A stretch of DNA of 64,000 nucleotides from Sanderia malayensis (GCA_013076295.1 RQOL01000882.1:310001-374000); one strand, 5' to 3'; counted from the first letter of the stretch, positions 1-14,200 are shown. Made by a program: numbers and translations. The notes: generated by a model from the letters alone, not told the origin.

Positions 1-64
1 ACATTAATTAAATGGAGAGAAATATTTTCCCGTGGCCTAGATTATCATAAATGACAGATTAAGA

Positions 65-3000
65 ATGAAAGATTCGTTGAAATTGTCTGATTTGGTAGAT
101 TTGGCGTTGGGAAGCCCAAGACACGGTGTGGTTGATTTTAATATTTTGAAAACATTACTTCACGGAATCTTGTCTTCAACAAAAACCAGCGATATTGAGA
201 TAATAATAGCTGAAGATTTGAGGAAAAGTACAGCTGAAAATGGGAATGATTCTTCTGCGGAGACAAATAACACCAAAGAAGACAACGATGAAGGTTTAAA
301 CAACAGAGTTAGGCCAAGTTCTGTTGTGGACGAATTCAAGGAGGTTGATGATCTTAAAGGTGGTGAATTATCAACGAAGGACAACAATGTCACTGCTTTT
401 AATTTGATAAGAGAGGAAACGAAAATTGAGGATTTTAACTCGTTGAAATTTGCTCCTGGAGATGGGAATAATAAAGCCATTGCTAATTTACAGAATGAAT
501 TGAAAAAGTAAGCGTTATTTTTTTATTACTGACTTGAATCTCAATTGTATATCTGCTTTTGAATTATTAGCGGGAAATGTGTCGATTTTATTTTGAAGAG
601 GCCCTAGGGGGTACGAGGGGGCGGTGCTAGAAGGATACATAAATGACCCTTTTTGATGTGAAGGCTGAAAGGTTTCTGACGTCTTGAATAATTGTAATAC
701 TGGGGTGACATCATCTGCAATACATCCAGCTATTTATCTGCAATGTATCCAGCTATTCATCTGCAATATATCTAGCTATTTATCTCCAATGTATCCAGCT
801 ATTCATCTACAATATATCCAGCTATTCATCTGGAATATATCCAGCTATCTCTATTACCATCGCCCAGACAAAAAGATTTGATTGTTCTTGTTTAGCTTTG
901 CCAACATTCAAAGAGACGTCATGAGGAGACTGACGATTATAGAGACGGAATGTGGGACCCTGGAATGCATGCCAACTGGGGAAGATTTGCTGGCAATGGC
1001 AAAGAAGGATGCTTTGTTGAAAGAGAATGCTATGGCACATGTTCAAGGTAAAAAAATTATAATATTTTTGTTGCTTTATCGGCCTCTTTACATTCATTTC
1101 AAGTTAATCGCAAGTGTTTGGAGCCAGAAACTGTCAGGTTCATTTAGTTTTGATGCGTTTTTGATCTGGATGGTTACTGGTTGCTCTGCCCCACTGGTGA
1201 TTTGCCCCCTTCTCCACTGTGTCAAGTACCAATCTGCCCCGCATGTGTTAGTAGTTACCAGATATGGGGAGTTGAAACTTCAATGCGAGTAATGGGGGCA
1301 TGAACCAATACACATGCATATTTACACCAGTACCTGTTTAACAAACTCCCAGTATAAAAAGTAAACATCTGGTCCCTTGTTAAACTTCTTAATTGCCTGA
1401 TAGTTTCAGTTTTAGTAATTTAACCACAATTTTGATTCATTCCTTTCTTACTTTGGAAGAATTTACGACTTAAGATAGCTTAAAGATTTCTCAAACATAT
1501 TTGATTCTTTCCACACTTCTAGCTGAGCGTGATTCAAAAATGGTTACAACGACTGATGGTGATCGCCCCCCTGTGGCCCCCCTGGGCTCTGAAAGAGGCA
1601 CGAGTCATGGTGATGATGTCACAGGGAATTCAGACCAGCAAATGTTCAAGAAATCGTGGCAAAGTTTTCGAGTTAACAAGAGACTTCAAACGGTTGAAGA
1701 TGGAGTAGAGAAGTTGTTTTCTTTGCTTGACGTTCTTGCGGAAGATCAGAGAAAGATGGGGAAATTGGTGGAAGGAATTGATGAAGAGCAGAAGGCAATG
1801 AAGATTGCAAAGGAAGAAGAAGATGCAAAGATTTCTGAAGAAGTCGAGTCGGAGGCTGATGAACCGAAGTTTGATCCGGAAGAGCAAGAAAACAAGTTGC
1901 GGGAATTGGAAGATAAGTTGATTCGAATGATGGGTGAAGATAATGGGAGAACTGCGGAGGAGATTGGAAGACTCGCGGCTGGGATGTCGCAGTTGGGGAA
2001 GAAGTTTGAGGATTTTGAAGTGGCGGTGACAAAGTTAAGCGAAGATCAGGAAAAGAAAGGAGAAGAAGATAGTGAAATGGAGAGAAAGCGATGTGAAGCT
2101 GAGAAGAATATTAAAGAAGAGATGGAAGAATTGAAAAGGAGAATGAAGATGAGTTTGAATACGTTGAAGAGTTTAATGAACGGTGTTGCGTCTAAGGAAG
2201 AATTGGAAGACTGTGTGAGGTGGCCGGCGTTGGAAGATGCCTTGAATGTCAGGGAGTTTAAAAGGAAGAATGGAGGATCTGGTGGAGATGAAGAGCAACG
2301 CAAGGAGGATGTCAGAACAGGAGGGAAAGTGACGGAAGATAATGATGAAGAAGGTCTTGGGGAAGATGTTCGTCGCGATACTGCTGTTGCTAGTGGTGAT
2401 GGAAATGGGTCGATCGAAGAAGAAGAGAAGGTAATTGGGAAAATTGTTATTGGTTGGTCACTCTCTTTTATGTTATGAAGTATGAAGGTATCAATTTTCT
2501 ATCATTGCAATATATGCAGCTATATCTATGCAATGTATGCAGCTATTTCTATGCAATATTTGCAGCTATATCTACGCAATGTACCAAGGCAAGAAGCAAT
2601 AAGTACATTATGTATTTAATTTAATTTTCCAGAAACCTTTGGATATATCTGAGAAGAACATTGAAGAGAAAACAGCAGGCAATGCAATTAAGTCAAAACA
2701 ACATCCTTCAGAGGATATTAAAGAATGCCTGCGGCGAATGAGTAGCATCACGCTGATGTATGATAAACTGCAGTCGAAGGTTGATCAAATTGTCTGTGAC
2801 TATAGCAAGGAAAAGTCGCGAGTTGATGACGTCAGTGTTCAGCAGGAATTAGAGGGTATGGTATTGAATCTTCAAAAGAGGAGGGGGGAGAACTTTCTTG
2901 TTTCTTTTGATTTTGTTCTGGTTTTCTTGTTCATAATTATAACTCTTTTTAGTGCAAAAATTTAGCTGTATTTAGCACAGAACTATAGCTGTATTTAGTG

Positions 3001-6000
3001 CAGAACTATAGCTGTATTTAGCACAGGGCTATAGCTGTATTTAGCACAGAGCTATAGCTGTATTTAGTGCAGAAGTATAGCTATATTTAGTTTAGAATTT
3101 TCGCTGAATTTAGCTCAGGATTTTGCTGAGGATTGGGCATTTTAACTCTATCGTATTGACATGTGTGATGAACCAGATATTCAGTCTACACCGTTTTGCA
3201 TGCAATTATATTTCCCTTGTAGATATGAAGGGCAAAGTCATGTCGAACCTTCAGGCATCAGAGTTCAACAAATCGCTAATTGATGCGACCAAGGAAGACG
3301 TTGATCTTCTGATGAAGAAGCAAACTGAATTACAATTTCCTTCGCTTGGTGACTTGGATGTCTTAAAGGGGAAGGTGTTGGATTTAGAAGATAAAGGAAA
3401 TGAAACATCTTTTGCATTTAATGATATGAGCAACATTTTACAAAACGAACTCAAATCTAAGCAGGTTGGTGGTCGAACTCAAATCCAGCTACTCATCCGC
3501 GATATACCAAGCTATTCATCTGCAATATTTCCAGCTATTCATCTGCAATATATCCAGCTATTCATCTGCAATATATCCAGCTATTCATCTGCAATGTATC
3601 CAGCTATTCATCTGCAATATATCCAGCTATTCATCTGCAATGTATCCAGCTATTCATGTGCATTATATTGATCTATTCTTCTCCATAACATCTTATTATT
3701 TTTCATATTTCAGCAACTTATTGATACTCTATACGAATGTGTTGAGCAACTGCAAAGAAACAAGGCTGACGTCACAAATGCAACTTCGATTTTTGATCTT
3801 GAGGCTTACAAGAACGCCCTGGATACAAAGGTAATACGAGGCTACAACAACAAACAATTGCCACAACAATAAAAATTGATCTTGTAGCGTATTGCTGATT
3901 GAAATTCCAATACAATGTTTCTTCCATATTTTCTATCTCTTTGTCCTTATATATTTTGTCATTTGTCCTTATATATTTTGTTCTTTATTCTTTGTTGTTA
4001 TATATTTTATCCTTTGTCCATTGTCCTTTGTCCTTATGTATTTTGTCCTTTGTCCTTCCTTTCATCTTTTTATCCTCATCTTTTTTCATTTTTTCAGGTA
4101 AGCTTAAGTGAGTTTGATGAGATCATGTCCAGTTTGGAGAACAATTTACAAGAAGTTGTTGGCAAAATCGACCATCACACCAGCGAGGAAGAGGCCCTTC
4201 GCGATGCCTTGGCAAAAATTTCAGACGACATGACAGATAAATTAGACACAAAAGCTGGGGATTCACTCAAAAAATACATCGGTAAGTCTGCTGTCTAACC
4301 CCCCTGAAAATAGATCATTTCGTATAGTTTTTTTATTAGAATAAATGGACCTTCCAGGGGTGACAGTATGAGACAGTATGGCCAGACACTTTACTCCCTG
4401 GAAATACATCACTTCGTATTGTTTATCAATGGATGAAATAGACCTTCCAGGGGTGACGGTATGAGACAATATAGGCAGATACTTTACCCCCCGGAAATAT
4501 ATCATTTCGTAATGTTTATCAGTGTTTTAAGTGAACATTCCAGGGGTGAAATTAACCAACTTTTCCGTTTTATCCATACCAGAATCTCGCTTAGCTGAGC
4601 TGCAGAAATCTAAAGAAGACCCCATGACATCAAACGCCAACTTCTTTTCCAACGCAGCCGGCATACGAAGACCCCTTGCATCATTGTTCCATTGCATATC
4701 TTGCGACCGTCCTGTTTATCAACCTGGAATGCCCCTGCCAACCATTTCTCAACGGTTTTCAAACAGGAAAAGCAAGGAAGACAAGGTTAGGCTTCTCCTT
4801 CTGGCTGTCTTATTTTGATAAATTTCATGAAGTTTTTATCTGAAGTAACTGGTACTTTAGGGTTTTTGTTTCACACAGCTGTTGAAATTATTCAGTCAAT
4901 CAATCCATTAATTCATCAATCAATCCATTAATCCATCCATCAATCCATCCATCTATTCATCAATTCATGAATCCATCCATCAATCCATGAATCTATTCAT
5001 TAATCCATGAATCTATTCATTAATCCATTCATCTATTCAGTCAATCAATCCATGAATCCATCAATCCATGAATGCATTCATTAATCCATTCATCTATCCA
5101 GTCAATCAATCCATTCATCCATCAATTAATCCATTAATCCATCCATCAATCCATTGATCTATTTATCAACGAATCATTCGTCAGTCAATCCATCAATCAA
5201 TCCATGAATCCATTCATCAATCAATCTATGGATCTATCCACTAATCTATGAATCTATTCATCTATCCATTCATCTGTTCAGTCAATCAATCCATGAATCC
5301 ATCAATCCATGAATCCATCAATCGATTGATTGATTGATTGATAGGCAAATACGCTTACTATCTTCGTAAGGTATTGGTTTATGTGCTAAGCACAAAGGAC
5401 CCACTGAATAGCAAGACTAATCGAAGCAGTGCGACCCTGGTCCTTCCTCTCGATGTGACCACACCTCATGATTCCTTTTGCCTTTTTGCCTAAAATTACA
5501 GAGAGCTGGTAAATGTTCTCATCACACTTTATATGACAGGTCTGAAGGTGGGCTGGAGCCCACAATGAATCAATCTATGAATCCATCCACCAGTTCATCC
5601 ATTAGTTCAGACAATGATGTCCTGAAAAACGTTACCACTTGCACCTTTCTCATTACACCTTCCTCTTTGCATTTTTCTAATTATCTTATGCCCCCTCCAT
5701 AACTTCCAGTCGTCCCCAGCCCAGAGTTTTGATATTTTAGAGATAAATGTTTTTATCTGTTCAATAAATATCCATCAAATTTTACCTTAACAATCAGGAA
5801 AACTTTCTTTAATCGTAAAATATTTATTTATTTTTAGACGGAGTTTGAGTTCAGAAAGAGCTATTTTTTGAATAACACATCGGATGAAAATAATAATATG
5901 GCCACGAAAAAAGATGTGGAGGTCTGGGGTAACCGTCTGGTCCCAAATAGACCCTGTGGGGGCAGCTATACGACTCTCCCTTATGCCTTAAGAAAGCCCC

Positions 6001-7434
6001 TAAAGAAAGTTTCGTGGGGACAAGGTACTTGCTTCTTGTTTTATGTGAAATGTGACCTGTGGCTTGTCACCTGTGAAATGTGACCTCTAACTTTTGACTT
6101 TCACTGCCTTTTTAGGTTTTTCTGAACCCAATAGAATAAAGAAATTCATAGCCGAAAATTACAAAAGAGAGAAATCGATTGTTGACCTTTTACTTGGGAC
6201 AGATGGGCATGTTTACAAAGGTCGCTATAGAAAGGTAACTATTTATCTTTAAACTTTAACATTGACCTTTTACATCTGACTAATTGATCTTGTCTACCTG
6301 CAATTATAATAGCCTTTGACCTTTTAAAGTTATAGTTTGTTTACCCACGTTTTTCTCTAATGGTTTTATTGACCTCTAGCATTGCTCGATATCTAAACTT
6401 TGTTGATCTTAGACCTCTATTAGCCTTTAAACTTTTTTGACCTTTGAACTTTATTAGCCTCCAACTTTTGTTGACTTCTGACCCTTGTTGACCTTTAACT
6501 CTTGTTCCGTGCAGAGTGATTCTATGAAGAAAAAAGAATCTTTGAGTCTTGACGGACGTGAAATCAGACCAAGATCAGCTGATCTTCCCAGACCGGTAAG
6601 TGCACATTTCATTTCATCTTTCATGCTTTAGTCGTTTTAGTCGTTTTAGTCGTTTGTAATTGATGAGACTGATTTCGCTTTGTGGTCTACATTGATGAGA
6701 CCGATTTTCCTTTGTGGTCTACATTGATGAGACCGATTTCAGTTGGTGGTCTACATTGATGAGACCGAGTTTCCTTTGTGGTCCACATTGATGAGATCGA
6801 TTTAGGTGTGTCTACATTGGCGAGACCAATGTTTGTTAGCTGTCTACATTGACGAAACCATTATTGGTTAGTAACCACCCATGTTGGTTGGTTGTCTACA
6901 TTGAGGAAACCAATATTTGCTAGTTGTCTACATTGCTTCAACTTCAACACTTATCCGGAGCTATGACTAATTATAATACCCTTGTCTTTCAATCTAATTC
7001 CTTCTTCATTGTTTTGGTTTTGAGTGGCGCGAAATCCAAAATGACCTCTGCGAAATTCGTTTTCTGTCCTTCAACTGTTCAATTTTTTCCCTTTCCCTTT
7101 GGTTTTTTGAATATAATGACTTTACCTCCTGGAAATGTATTCCTCTGTACTCTTTACCAGTGTTATTCACATCCATGCAAGGGGGTAGTGTCATGGCTAT
7201 CAATGAATAAATCTTTCTCATTCGCCTTAGTCCCGAATTACATCACGACATCAGGCTAATGATGGCTCCTCTCTCAAACAATGTCCGCAGTCGGAGCCAA
7301 GTACCCCACGAAGTCTGCCGCCTCTTTTCAAATCCAACAGCCTCGTTACCACGCCAATGGGATCCGCTGTAACCGAGGCGAAATATAATCGAAGCGAGAC
7401 TAACCAGTACAGCCCTGTAACGGATGATTTATAA
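65..7434 (+). CDS. QRICH2-like: QRICH2/C16orf96-like coiled-coil protein with DUF4795 region (13 exons)
   Basis: Exons read by eye: 65-507, 896-1047, 1523-2430, 2633-2855, 3223-3464, 3714-3830, 4098-4281, 4583-4785, 5502-5630, 5838-6024, 6116-6234, 6515-6595 and 7231-7434. All junctions are GT-AG, phases agree, and the total is 3,192 nt (1,063 residues plus stop). The N-terminus (LSDLVDLALGSPRHGVVDFN) matches the conserved start of vertebrate QRICH2 and C16orf96. Exon 3 is a long charged coiled coil rich in Glu and Lys. Exons 4-8 form the DUF4795 region: coiled coil, then GIRRPLASLFHCISCDRP, the family's Cys-containing signature. A later exon has RPCGGSYTTL and another GTDGHVYKGR, both expected C-terminal motifs. 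QRICH2 is known from sperm flagellum biology; a ciliary/flagellar role here is inference. The human protein's Gln-rich repeat expansion is absent. The exon at 5502-5630 is the least certain. Confidence 0.85.
716..848. repeat. 23-bp minisatellite in intron 1
   Basis: About six tandem copies of a 23-bp unit (core ATCCAGCTATTCATCTGCAA) fill this intron of the QRICH2-like gene. Read in frame they give spurious hydrophobic peptides. The same unit recurs in intron 5. Confidence 0.9.
2500..2585. repeat. Diverged minisatellite in intron 3
   Basis: Three to four copies of a unit with core ATGCAGCTATATCTATGCAA. It is related in wording to the intron 1 and intron 5 minisatellites of the same gene. Confidence 0.75.
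2951..3110. repeat. 23-bp minisatellite in intron 4
   Basis: Six to seven tandem copies of a 23-bp unit with core TATAGCTGTATTTAGCACAG. The sequence differs from the neighbouring introns but the period is the same. Confidence 0.85.
3485..3675. repeat. 23-bp minisatellite in intron 5
   Basis: About eight tandem copies of the intron 1 unit (core ATCCAGCTATTCATCTGCAA), starting shortly after the donor site at 3465. A pyrimidine-rich stretch with short TCCTTATATATTTTG repeats follows in intron 6 (about 3943-4080). Confidence 0.9.
4320..4548. repeat. Dispersed ~93-bp repeat cluster (CCAGGGGTGACAG family) in intron 7
   Basis: Three imperfect copies of a unit of about 93 bp beginning CCAGGGGTGACAGTATGAGA and ending CTTTACCCCCTGGAAATA. 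Both ends carry CCTGG/CCAGG wording, giving a weakly palindromic unit. The same family recurs at 9.6-9.96, 10.68-10.98, 11.22-11.29 and 23.17-23.46 kb. Confidence 0.85.
4890..5345. repeat. AATC/ATCC microsatellite-like tract in intron 8
   Basis: About 450 bp of imperfect tetranucleotide repeats (ATCC, AATC, ATTC) ending in GATTGATTGATTGATTG. It is intronic between exons 4583-4785 and 5502-5630. Confidence 0.9.
6240..6510. repeat. Degenerate TTGACCTTT-rich intron
   Basis: The intron between exons 6116-6234 and 6515-6595 is built from short imperfect repeats of the type TTGACCTCTAACTTT. No coding signal is seen. Confidence 0.6.
6630..6945. repeat. 32-bp tandem repeat in last intron
   Basis: Eight or so imperfect copies of a unit of about 32 bp (core TTGATGAGACCGATTT followed by GTGGTCTACA) in the intron before the terminal exon. 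The rest of this intron, to 7230, shows no convincing exon. Confidence 0.8.
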
Positions 7435-8294
7435 TTCAATGCTTACCCCCTGTCTGGCGATTATACAATACACAAATCCGGGGGGTTGAACGTTACGCTT
7501 AAATCTAAATTATCATACATTAAATATGGTAATATATTATTTAATAAATAACTGCGTATGGAGAGATAGATGTTAACTGAACTGTAAATATGACCGATAA
7601 AGCATAGTGTGTACTAATTTATTTATGATAACAGATATATTGATAAATTGGCTGTAACTAACTTCTAATGTATAATAGTGGCATTTTGCATAATTTGCTT
7701 AATTAGCATAACTTGTATAATTTGCATAATTAGCATGTAATTTGCAGAATTTTATAACTTATGTGTAATATGCATAATCTTGTCTAATATTTTGCATTTT
7801 TAACACGTAATCTGCATATTTTGCATGTAATACGCATGGTACGCATAATTTGCATAATCTGCATATGAGATGTGTAATTTATTACTAATTTATTTATGAT
7901 AACGAGCTCAACTCAAATTTTTACAAGAGTTCATCAGCGAGATGTACTGATTGGTTGACACCGCAACATTGATACTGAATCTGTATTTTTCTTCAATCTG
8001 ATTGGCTACTCGTAGCTATTTCAACACGTGGATAAAAATTGTTTTTTCTGTCTGATTAATTTTTTCCAGCGGGTTCAGCACTGGGGAATATATAACTTTA
8101 TAGAAACGTTTTTCTTTGAAACTTGACGAGTTTTCATTTTGACTGGTTCCTTACGAAATTGGTTTCAAGCTTTGAGAACACAAATGAAAGAGGCCAAGAA
8201 TATCATAATAATTATAATAATTCGCAATTTCTCATTCTATTACTGTAAACTACTTTGTAGCGAATAACAGTGTTTTTTGTTTATGTTGTTGTCT
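7435..8294. other. Convergent intergenic region, AT-rich
   Basis: This separates the 3' ends of the plus-strand QRICH2-like gene and the minus-strand metalloproteinase gene. It holds an AT-rich stretch at 7670-7870 made of imperfect GCATAATTTGCATAATTAGC repeats. I see no gene. Confidence 0.6.
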
Positions 8295-11200
8295 TCATGG
8301 GCAGTTATCACATGTTTTCCTGCAATAAATGGTTTTCAACTGAGGGTGTGTCTCACAGTATCCAGCTTTCTTCCACGCGGGACAATGCGGGGCTTCACGC
8401 GGTCTGTCTTCACATGGTGCTGTGAATGAATTATCATAAATTAATGGACTTTGTACAGCCTGGTGGGTTTCTAAGGCTGAGCCAAAATGGAGGATTGAAT
8501 ATAGCACACACAAGGCTATAATCTAAGCAGTTGATAGTAGATAGATGCACACGTATGCTTGCTCTATCTTTACGAGGTGTGGGTTTCTAAGGCTGGGCAA
8601 AGATGGAGCATTGTATATAGCACACACAAGGCTATAATCCAAGCAGTTGATAGTTGACATTTTCACAAAATATTTGCAGTCATTGATATTGCGTCACTCT
8701 TTCGGTTATCAGTGAAGTGAGGATCTAAGAGGAATCTAAACCACTTACGTTTTGTTGGAGGCTGGGTTGTTGCTCTTGTTGTTGGAGGCTGAGTCGTTGG
8801 TGGGGGTGGCGTTGTTACTGTTCCTATGAAATAAGAAAGCGATGTTGTTTTAGTCGCCCAGAGGCACTTATTCTATCATAAGAGGATACTATTTCCAGCA
8901 GAAAGGGCGGGTAGTTAAATGCCGTGGGCGTTTATATCTCAACAACACATTACGGACGGAGTTAATCTAGTACACGTTCTCTAAGTCGCAAAACTTTTCG
9001 AACTTCGAATTTTCACTTCGACTTTCGATCTTTCACCTCGAATTTCGATTTTCGAACGTTGATCGCATGCAAATCAGTTACAGTATATTCCATTCAACTC
9101 AATGCATTGCATCTCACTATGACGTCATTTGAATCGAAGTTTAAAGCACTCTGGACGTTTATTAAGCGCCGACTTACCAGTAGGTCTGCATGCATACGTC
9201 ACATCCAGAACGGAGTAAACTCGTTCACCGCAATGATCACTGAATTCTGAATCAAAAGCATGCAATGTACATTGTTGCTTTTTTTGGCACTTCGCAGTGA
9301 CCACTCGTTGCGACGAAGGCGCCTTACAGTTGGCGTGTCTCGTTCCACTACGGTCTGAGAAGTGATCGAAGTTGCAGTTGCGTCTCACCGTGTCGTAATG
9401 GGCCGGGTTGCTTTTGAACAGACCGTACGCGGAATCTTCGATTTCAATTTCGTAACCGGATGGACACGTGATCGTTTCATAACGACCCTTGCAGACCATG
9501 ATTTGAATGCTGGTATCTACGGGTGGGAGGAAGACACGTGAAGCTGATTCTATTCAAGGCTGATTTTATAACTTCTGCTTCAATGCAATGCAACTGTATC
9601 ATATTACACACCTGGAACTATATCATTTTGCATTGTTTATCAATGAACTAAATGGCCCTTCCAGGGGTGACAGTATGAGACAATATAGTCAAACACTTTA
9701 CCCAATGGAAATACATCATTTTGTATTGTTTATCAATGAACTAAATGGACCTTCTGGGGTGACAGTATGAGACAATATAGTCAGACACTTTACCCCCTGG
9801 AAATATATCATTTCGTACTGTTTATCAATGGACTAAATGGACCTTCCAGGGGTGACAGTATGAGACAATATAGTCAGACACTTTACCCCCTGGAAATATA
9901 TCACTTCGTATTGTTTATCAATGGAATAAACGGCCCTTCCAGGGGTGACAGTATGAGATTTAACGTGGTTTACCAACTAAAGCCCATTTGCTGTTGCTTG
10001 ATGAAAGAAGTTCAAGTGGTGCCCCCTGAGGCTTGACTCCAACTTTCAAATAATCGTCCTTCTGGCCATCTTTATGAATTGCTTCAATGTAATATTTCTG
10101 TCCTGATTGAAGATAGACGGAGCTTGACCTGCAAGATCTGCCGACAAACAAAAATAGAAATAGAATTCAAAGGTACTGATCTGCATAGAAAACTCCTTTA
10201 ACAACTCAAACAACTGTCTCTACTTTGACTCAATTTTGATCAGCATGGAAGACTCTTTTAACAACTCAAACACCTTTCCTACGTTAACTCGATTCTGATC
10301 AGCATAGAAGACTCCTTTAATAACGCAAACAACTGTCTCTACTTTGACTCGATTCTGATCAGCATAAAAGACCCTTTTAACAACTCAAACAACTGTCTCT
10401 ATTTTAACTCGATTCTGATCAGCATAGAAAACTCCTTCAACAGCTCAAACAACCGTCTCTAATATTCTGATTGTAAAATGTTTTCAAAGCTTTGAAGATT
10501 TCTTACATTAAACTTTGACCAGTTGCATATTTTACTTTCACGAGCTCTTTTTTGTCCCGCGGGTTTACCGAGGAACTGACGTATAACTTAGCCGACTTGT
10601 CTGCACACATGTAGAAGCGATTGTAGCCACTTTGAGTTGCTGTGTAGTATCCCTAGAAGAAGAGATTTTCGCTCATTTTACCCCCTGGATATATATCATT
10701 TCGTGTCGTGTAATCAATGGACTAAATTGACCTTCCAGGGGTAACAGTATGAGACAATATAGTCAAACACTTTACCCCCTGGAAATATATTATTTTGTAT
10801 TGTTTATCAATGAACTAAATGAACCTTCCAGAGGTGACAGTATGGGACAATATAGTCAGACACTTTACCCCCTGGATTTATATCATTTTGTGGTGTTTAT
10901 CAATGGACTAAATTGACCTTTCAGGGGTGACAGCTTGAGACAATATAGTCAGATATTTTACGCCCTGTATCCATGTTTTTTGCATTGTTATTGCATGGTT
11001 AGTGCATTATTAAGGGGGTTACTTGCCCTGATTCTGGTTGCCAAGTCATCTCGACTGTCCGATGGTGCTTGAAATGTTTTGAGAACCGATGCGCTATCTG
11101 GCTGGTGCGGATAAATACAGACATCTGGCTCAATGCGATCTGTTGAGATTCCCTTGTTGTTCAACCACCTCTCCATTAACAAACCATCAAATGGTGCTGA

Positions 11201-14200
11201 ATCTATTCACAGAAATGCAACACTTTACCCCCTGGAAATATATCATTTTATATTGATTATCAATAGACTGGGTGGGTCTTACTGGGGTGACAGAATATTT
11301 ACCTCTTGGTATTTGAATCGGTCGGTTATTCACGTTTTTGCAGCCTTGAAGGAAATATGAAATACATGATGAACAAGGGACCAGATGTTTAGTTTGCTAT
11401 TTTCAGTGAAGTTCGTTATATGAGGGTTAATTGTATACTATGAAGCAGTTGAACAAGGGACCCGATGTCTAGTTTGCTATATACAGTGAAGCTCGTTATA
11501 TGAGGGTGAATTGTATACTATGAAGCAGTTTAGCAATGGACCAGATGTTCGGTTTGCTATATACAGTGAAGTTCGTTATATGAGGGTGAATTGTATTCCA
11601 TGAAGCAGTTCCACAAGGGACCCGATGTTTAGTTTGCTATATACAGTGAAGTTCGTTATATGAGGATGAATTGTATACTATGAAGCAGTTCAACAAGGGA
11701 CCAGATGTTTAGTTTGCTATATACAGTGAAGTCCGTTATATGAGGGTTAACTGTACACTATGAAGCAGTTTAGCAATGGACCAGATGTTCGGTTTGCTAT
11801 ATACAGTGAAGTTCGTTGTATGAGGGTGAATTATATACTATGAACTAGTTCAACAAGTGACCAAATATTACCGTATAGCGCCTGCACTGCCCCTATGTCG
11901 TCATCTGGCAGATTAAAGTCTGGCTTGTATCCTTTGTAGAAAGGATACATCAAAGCTTCGTAGACATCAGAATGAGGCAAGCCAAGGGAATGACCAAACT
12001 CATGAGCTGCAACCCAAAGGAGATTCCTTCCGCGGTCCTCCCCATCTGTAAACAGTTCATCTTCGTCGAAGTGCACACCAGATTGGTCTGGGTAGAACGC
12101 ATGCGCAATAACTCCACCCTGTCCGTCAAATGGATAGTAGCACCCATGGCTTCCTCCTTCGAATCTGTGATCAAAACGGGGCTTGAGAATTAAACCAAAG
12201 TGAGGTTAAAGCTGTGTTTTATTAATTTAATTCCAGTTTTCATTCACGAGTTTTTTTCTTAAGAGAAGCAATTGAAAACCTGACTAGAAAGATGTGTTAA
12301 AGACTTCTACATTTTTATTAAAAATTTTTTATTAAAGAGAACCGTTCGAGAAGACTCCTATTTATAAAGGCCCTGAGCGTTTACACATTCTTTAGGTTTG
12401 GAAGGGGGCGCTTATTTGAGCGGGGGACGCTTATTTGATTTTTCCAGAGGGCAAAGGATTTCAAGCAATGTCAAATGTTTTGGCCGACTGCCTTCTCCGT
12501 TTTTGTCAGACTAAAACTTGCCGCTCAGAAATTCGTTCTCGCTAAACTTAGAACAAGTGTCTATTTCTTAAAGTAGAGCTCATTGGCGTTTTTTGAGACG
12601 GGGCGCTTATTCGAAGGGGGCTTTTATTTGAAAATCTCTAGATACGGCCGGCTTATTCGAGGGCAACGATTCTGCACTGAAGAGGAGGGTTTTTTTAGTG
12701 TTTGAGACAACTTATACTTCAACATGAGCGTCGCACTACCACTGGTTTTTTCTGTGAAGGACAAATTTGTCACATTGCTCCACATATCCAAGGCCAGTTT
12801 GATGATCCTACGAGTTTCCGATCTCCCAAGGTCCGGACTGTAATTAAGAAACCGGTATGTGATGTCCCGGCTTCTTCGGTATCGACTGCTTGCAACGTAT
12901 CGCTTCTTTCTTCGCACGTCACCGCTTCGAGACGAGGCTGGCATGATGTCTTTGACGCCACAACGAGGCATTTGCATCATGGCTATTGTTGCGTCATCAA
13001 GGTTGCCTGTGATTGGTAGATGGGCAAATTTTTGAAATCTTTTGATGGCATTGCTGTAGTCTGAAGGAGAGAACGCTGATTGGGAGTTTTCTTCCTCCGT
13101 GTAGCCATATTGTTCAAGATATTTCTATTGATAAAAATAGATAAAGTTGATTTATTTCGACATAGACAATAAATTATTTGCTCTGAAACAGTTCAGATGT
13201 TTGTAATTAGACAGGGCATACAATACAGTCTAACAATCTAACAAAGTGCCTAATGCTTATTTCTTTCGCTTGATTCTGATAGATATAATGGTAAGGTTCA
13301 AAATTAGACTTGGTCACGTGACTGCTGATGTTTGAAATGCGCAAATATAATTCGATTCGTTATACATAAAGTATTTCATTAGCAAAGCTGCTAAAATTAT
13401 GTGACGTGAGAGAATTATTATATCGAAAATCATATTATTCAATAAAATAATATAATAGATACATTTAAGGCCTGGTTACACTGTAGATAATGAATTAGAT
13501 ATTCCCAATTTAGAAACGCTAAAAACGGAAACGATTATCTTATAGTGTATACGCGCCATCTAGATAATAATTTAGATAATACAGTTAAAGCATCATGATT
13601 CAACTATAACCAGCGAGGAAAGTGGCAAACCGTGAGGTATTTACGTAAAAGAATATCGAAAACATCTTATCATACATTTCATACATTTCTTCAGTCACTT
13701 TTTGTGGGGTGTGCCATTCCTCAAGTTGTACAGAATTTCATGTTATAATAAAATAAATTCATATCAAAAACATTGTCAGCTTCCATTTTCACCGACATAG
13801 TTTGTGAATTTACTCTGTGCGTCCATTTTATTGTTCAAAATCAATTATATACCATTTACGATGCTTTTCGCTTGCAAAATTGCCAAGGAATACAACGCGA
13901 GACAGTCGGTGTTTGTTTGTCTCGCGATTTGACACATCATGCTGGGAAAATCTTGATGAATAAAATCAAAAAGTTTTGATTTTATTCATCAAGATTTCAC
14001 AGCACGATTTGACAGTTTGCTTCTTGCCGCTAATTGGAATTTAGATATCTTGCGTTATGTTACACACGAAGATATCTATCAGACAGGCTATTTGTGGTAT
14101 GTCTGGAGGAATATCTAATTCATTATCTACAGTGTAACCAGGCCTTTAGAAGATGCTTGATATATCTTGTGCCAGCGACATGATAACCTTTACTACTAAT

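Noticed and set aside
1501..2478. A free-standing gene for a 325-residue acidic coiled-coil protein
   Set aside because: It has an acceptor at its start and a donor near 2430, and its phases fit the flanking QRICH2-like exons.
3466..3834. Hydrophobic repeat protein with IQLFICN-type repeats
   Set aside because: It is a translation of the 23-bp intronic minisatellite.
3892..4111. Small membrane proteins read from a T-rich stretch
   Set aside because: This is the polypyrimidine-rich intron upstream of exon 4098-4281, and the frames overlap in a low-complexity sequence.
9588..10036. Repeat peptide with YHFVLFIN units
   Set aside because: It is a read-through of the dispersed ~93-bp repeat.
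12702..13019. Plus-strand open frame of about 105 residues
   Set aside because: It is the antisense shadow of the metalloproteinase propeptide/catalytic exon.
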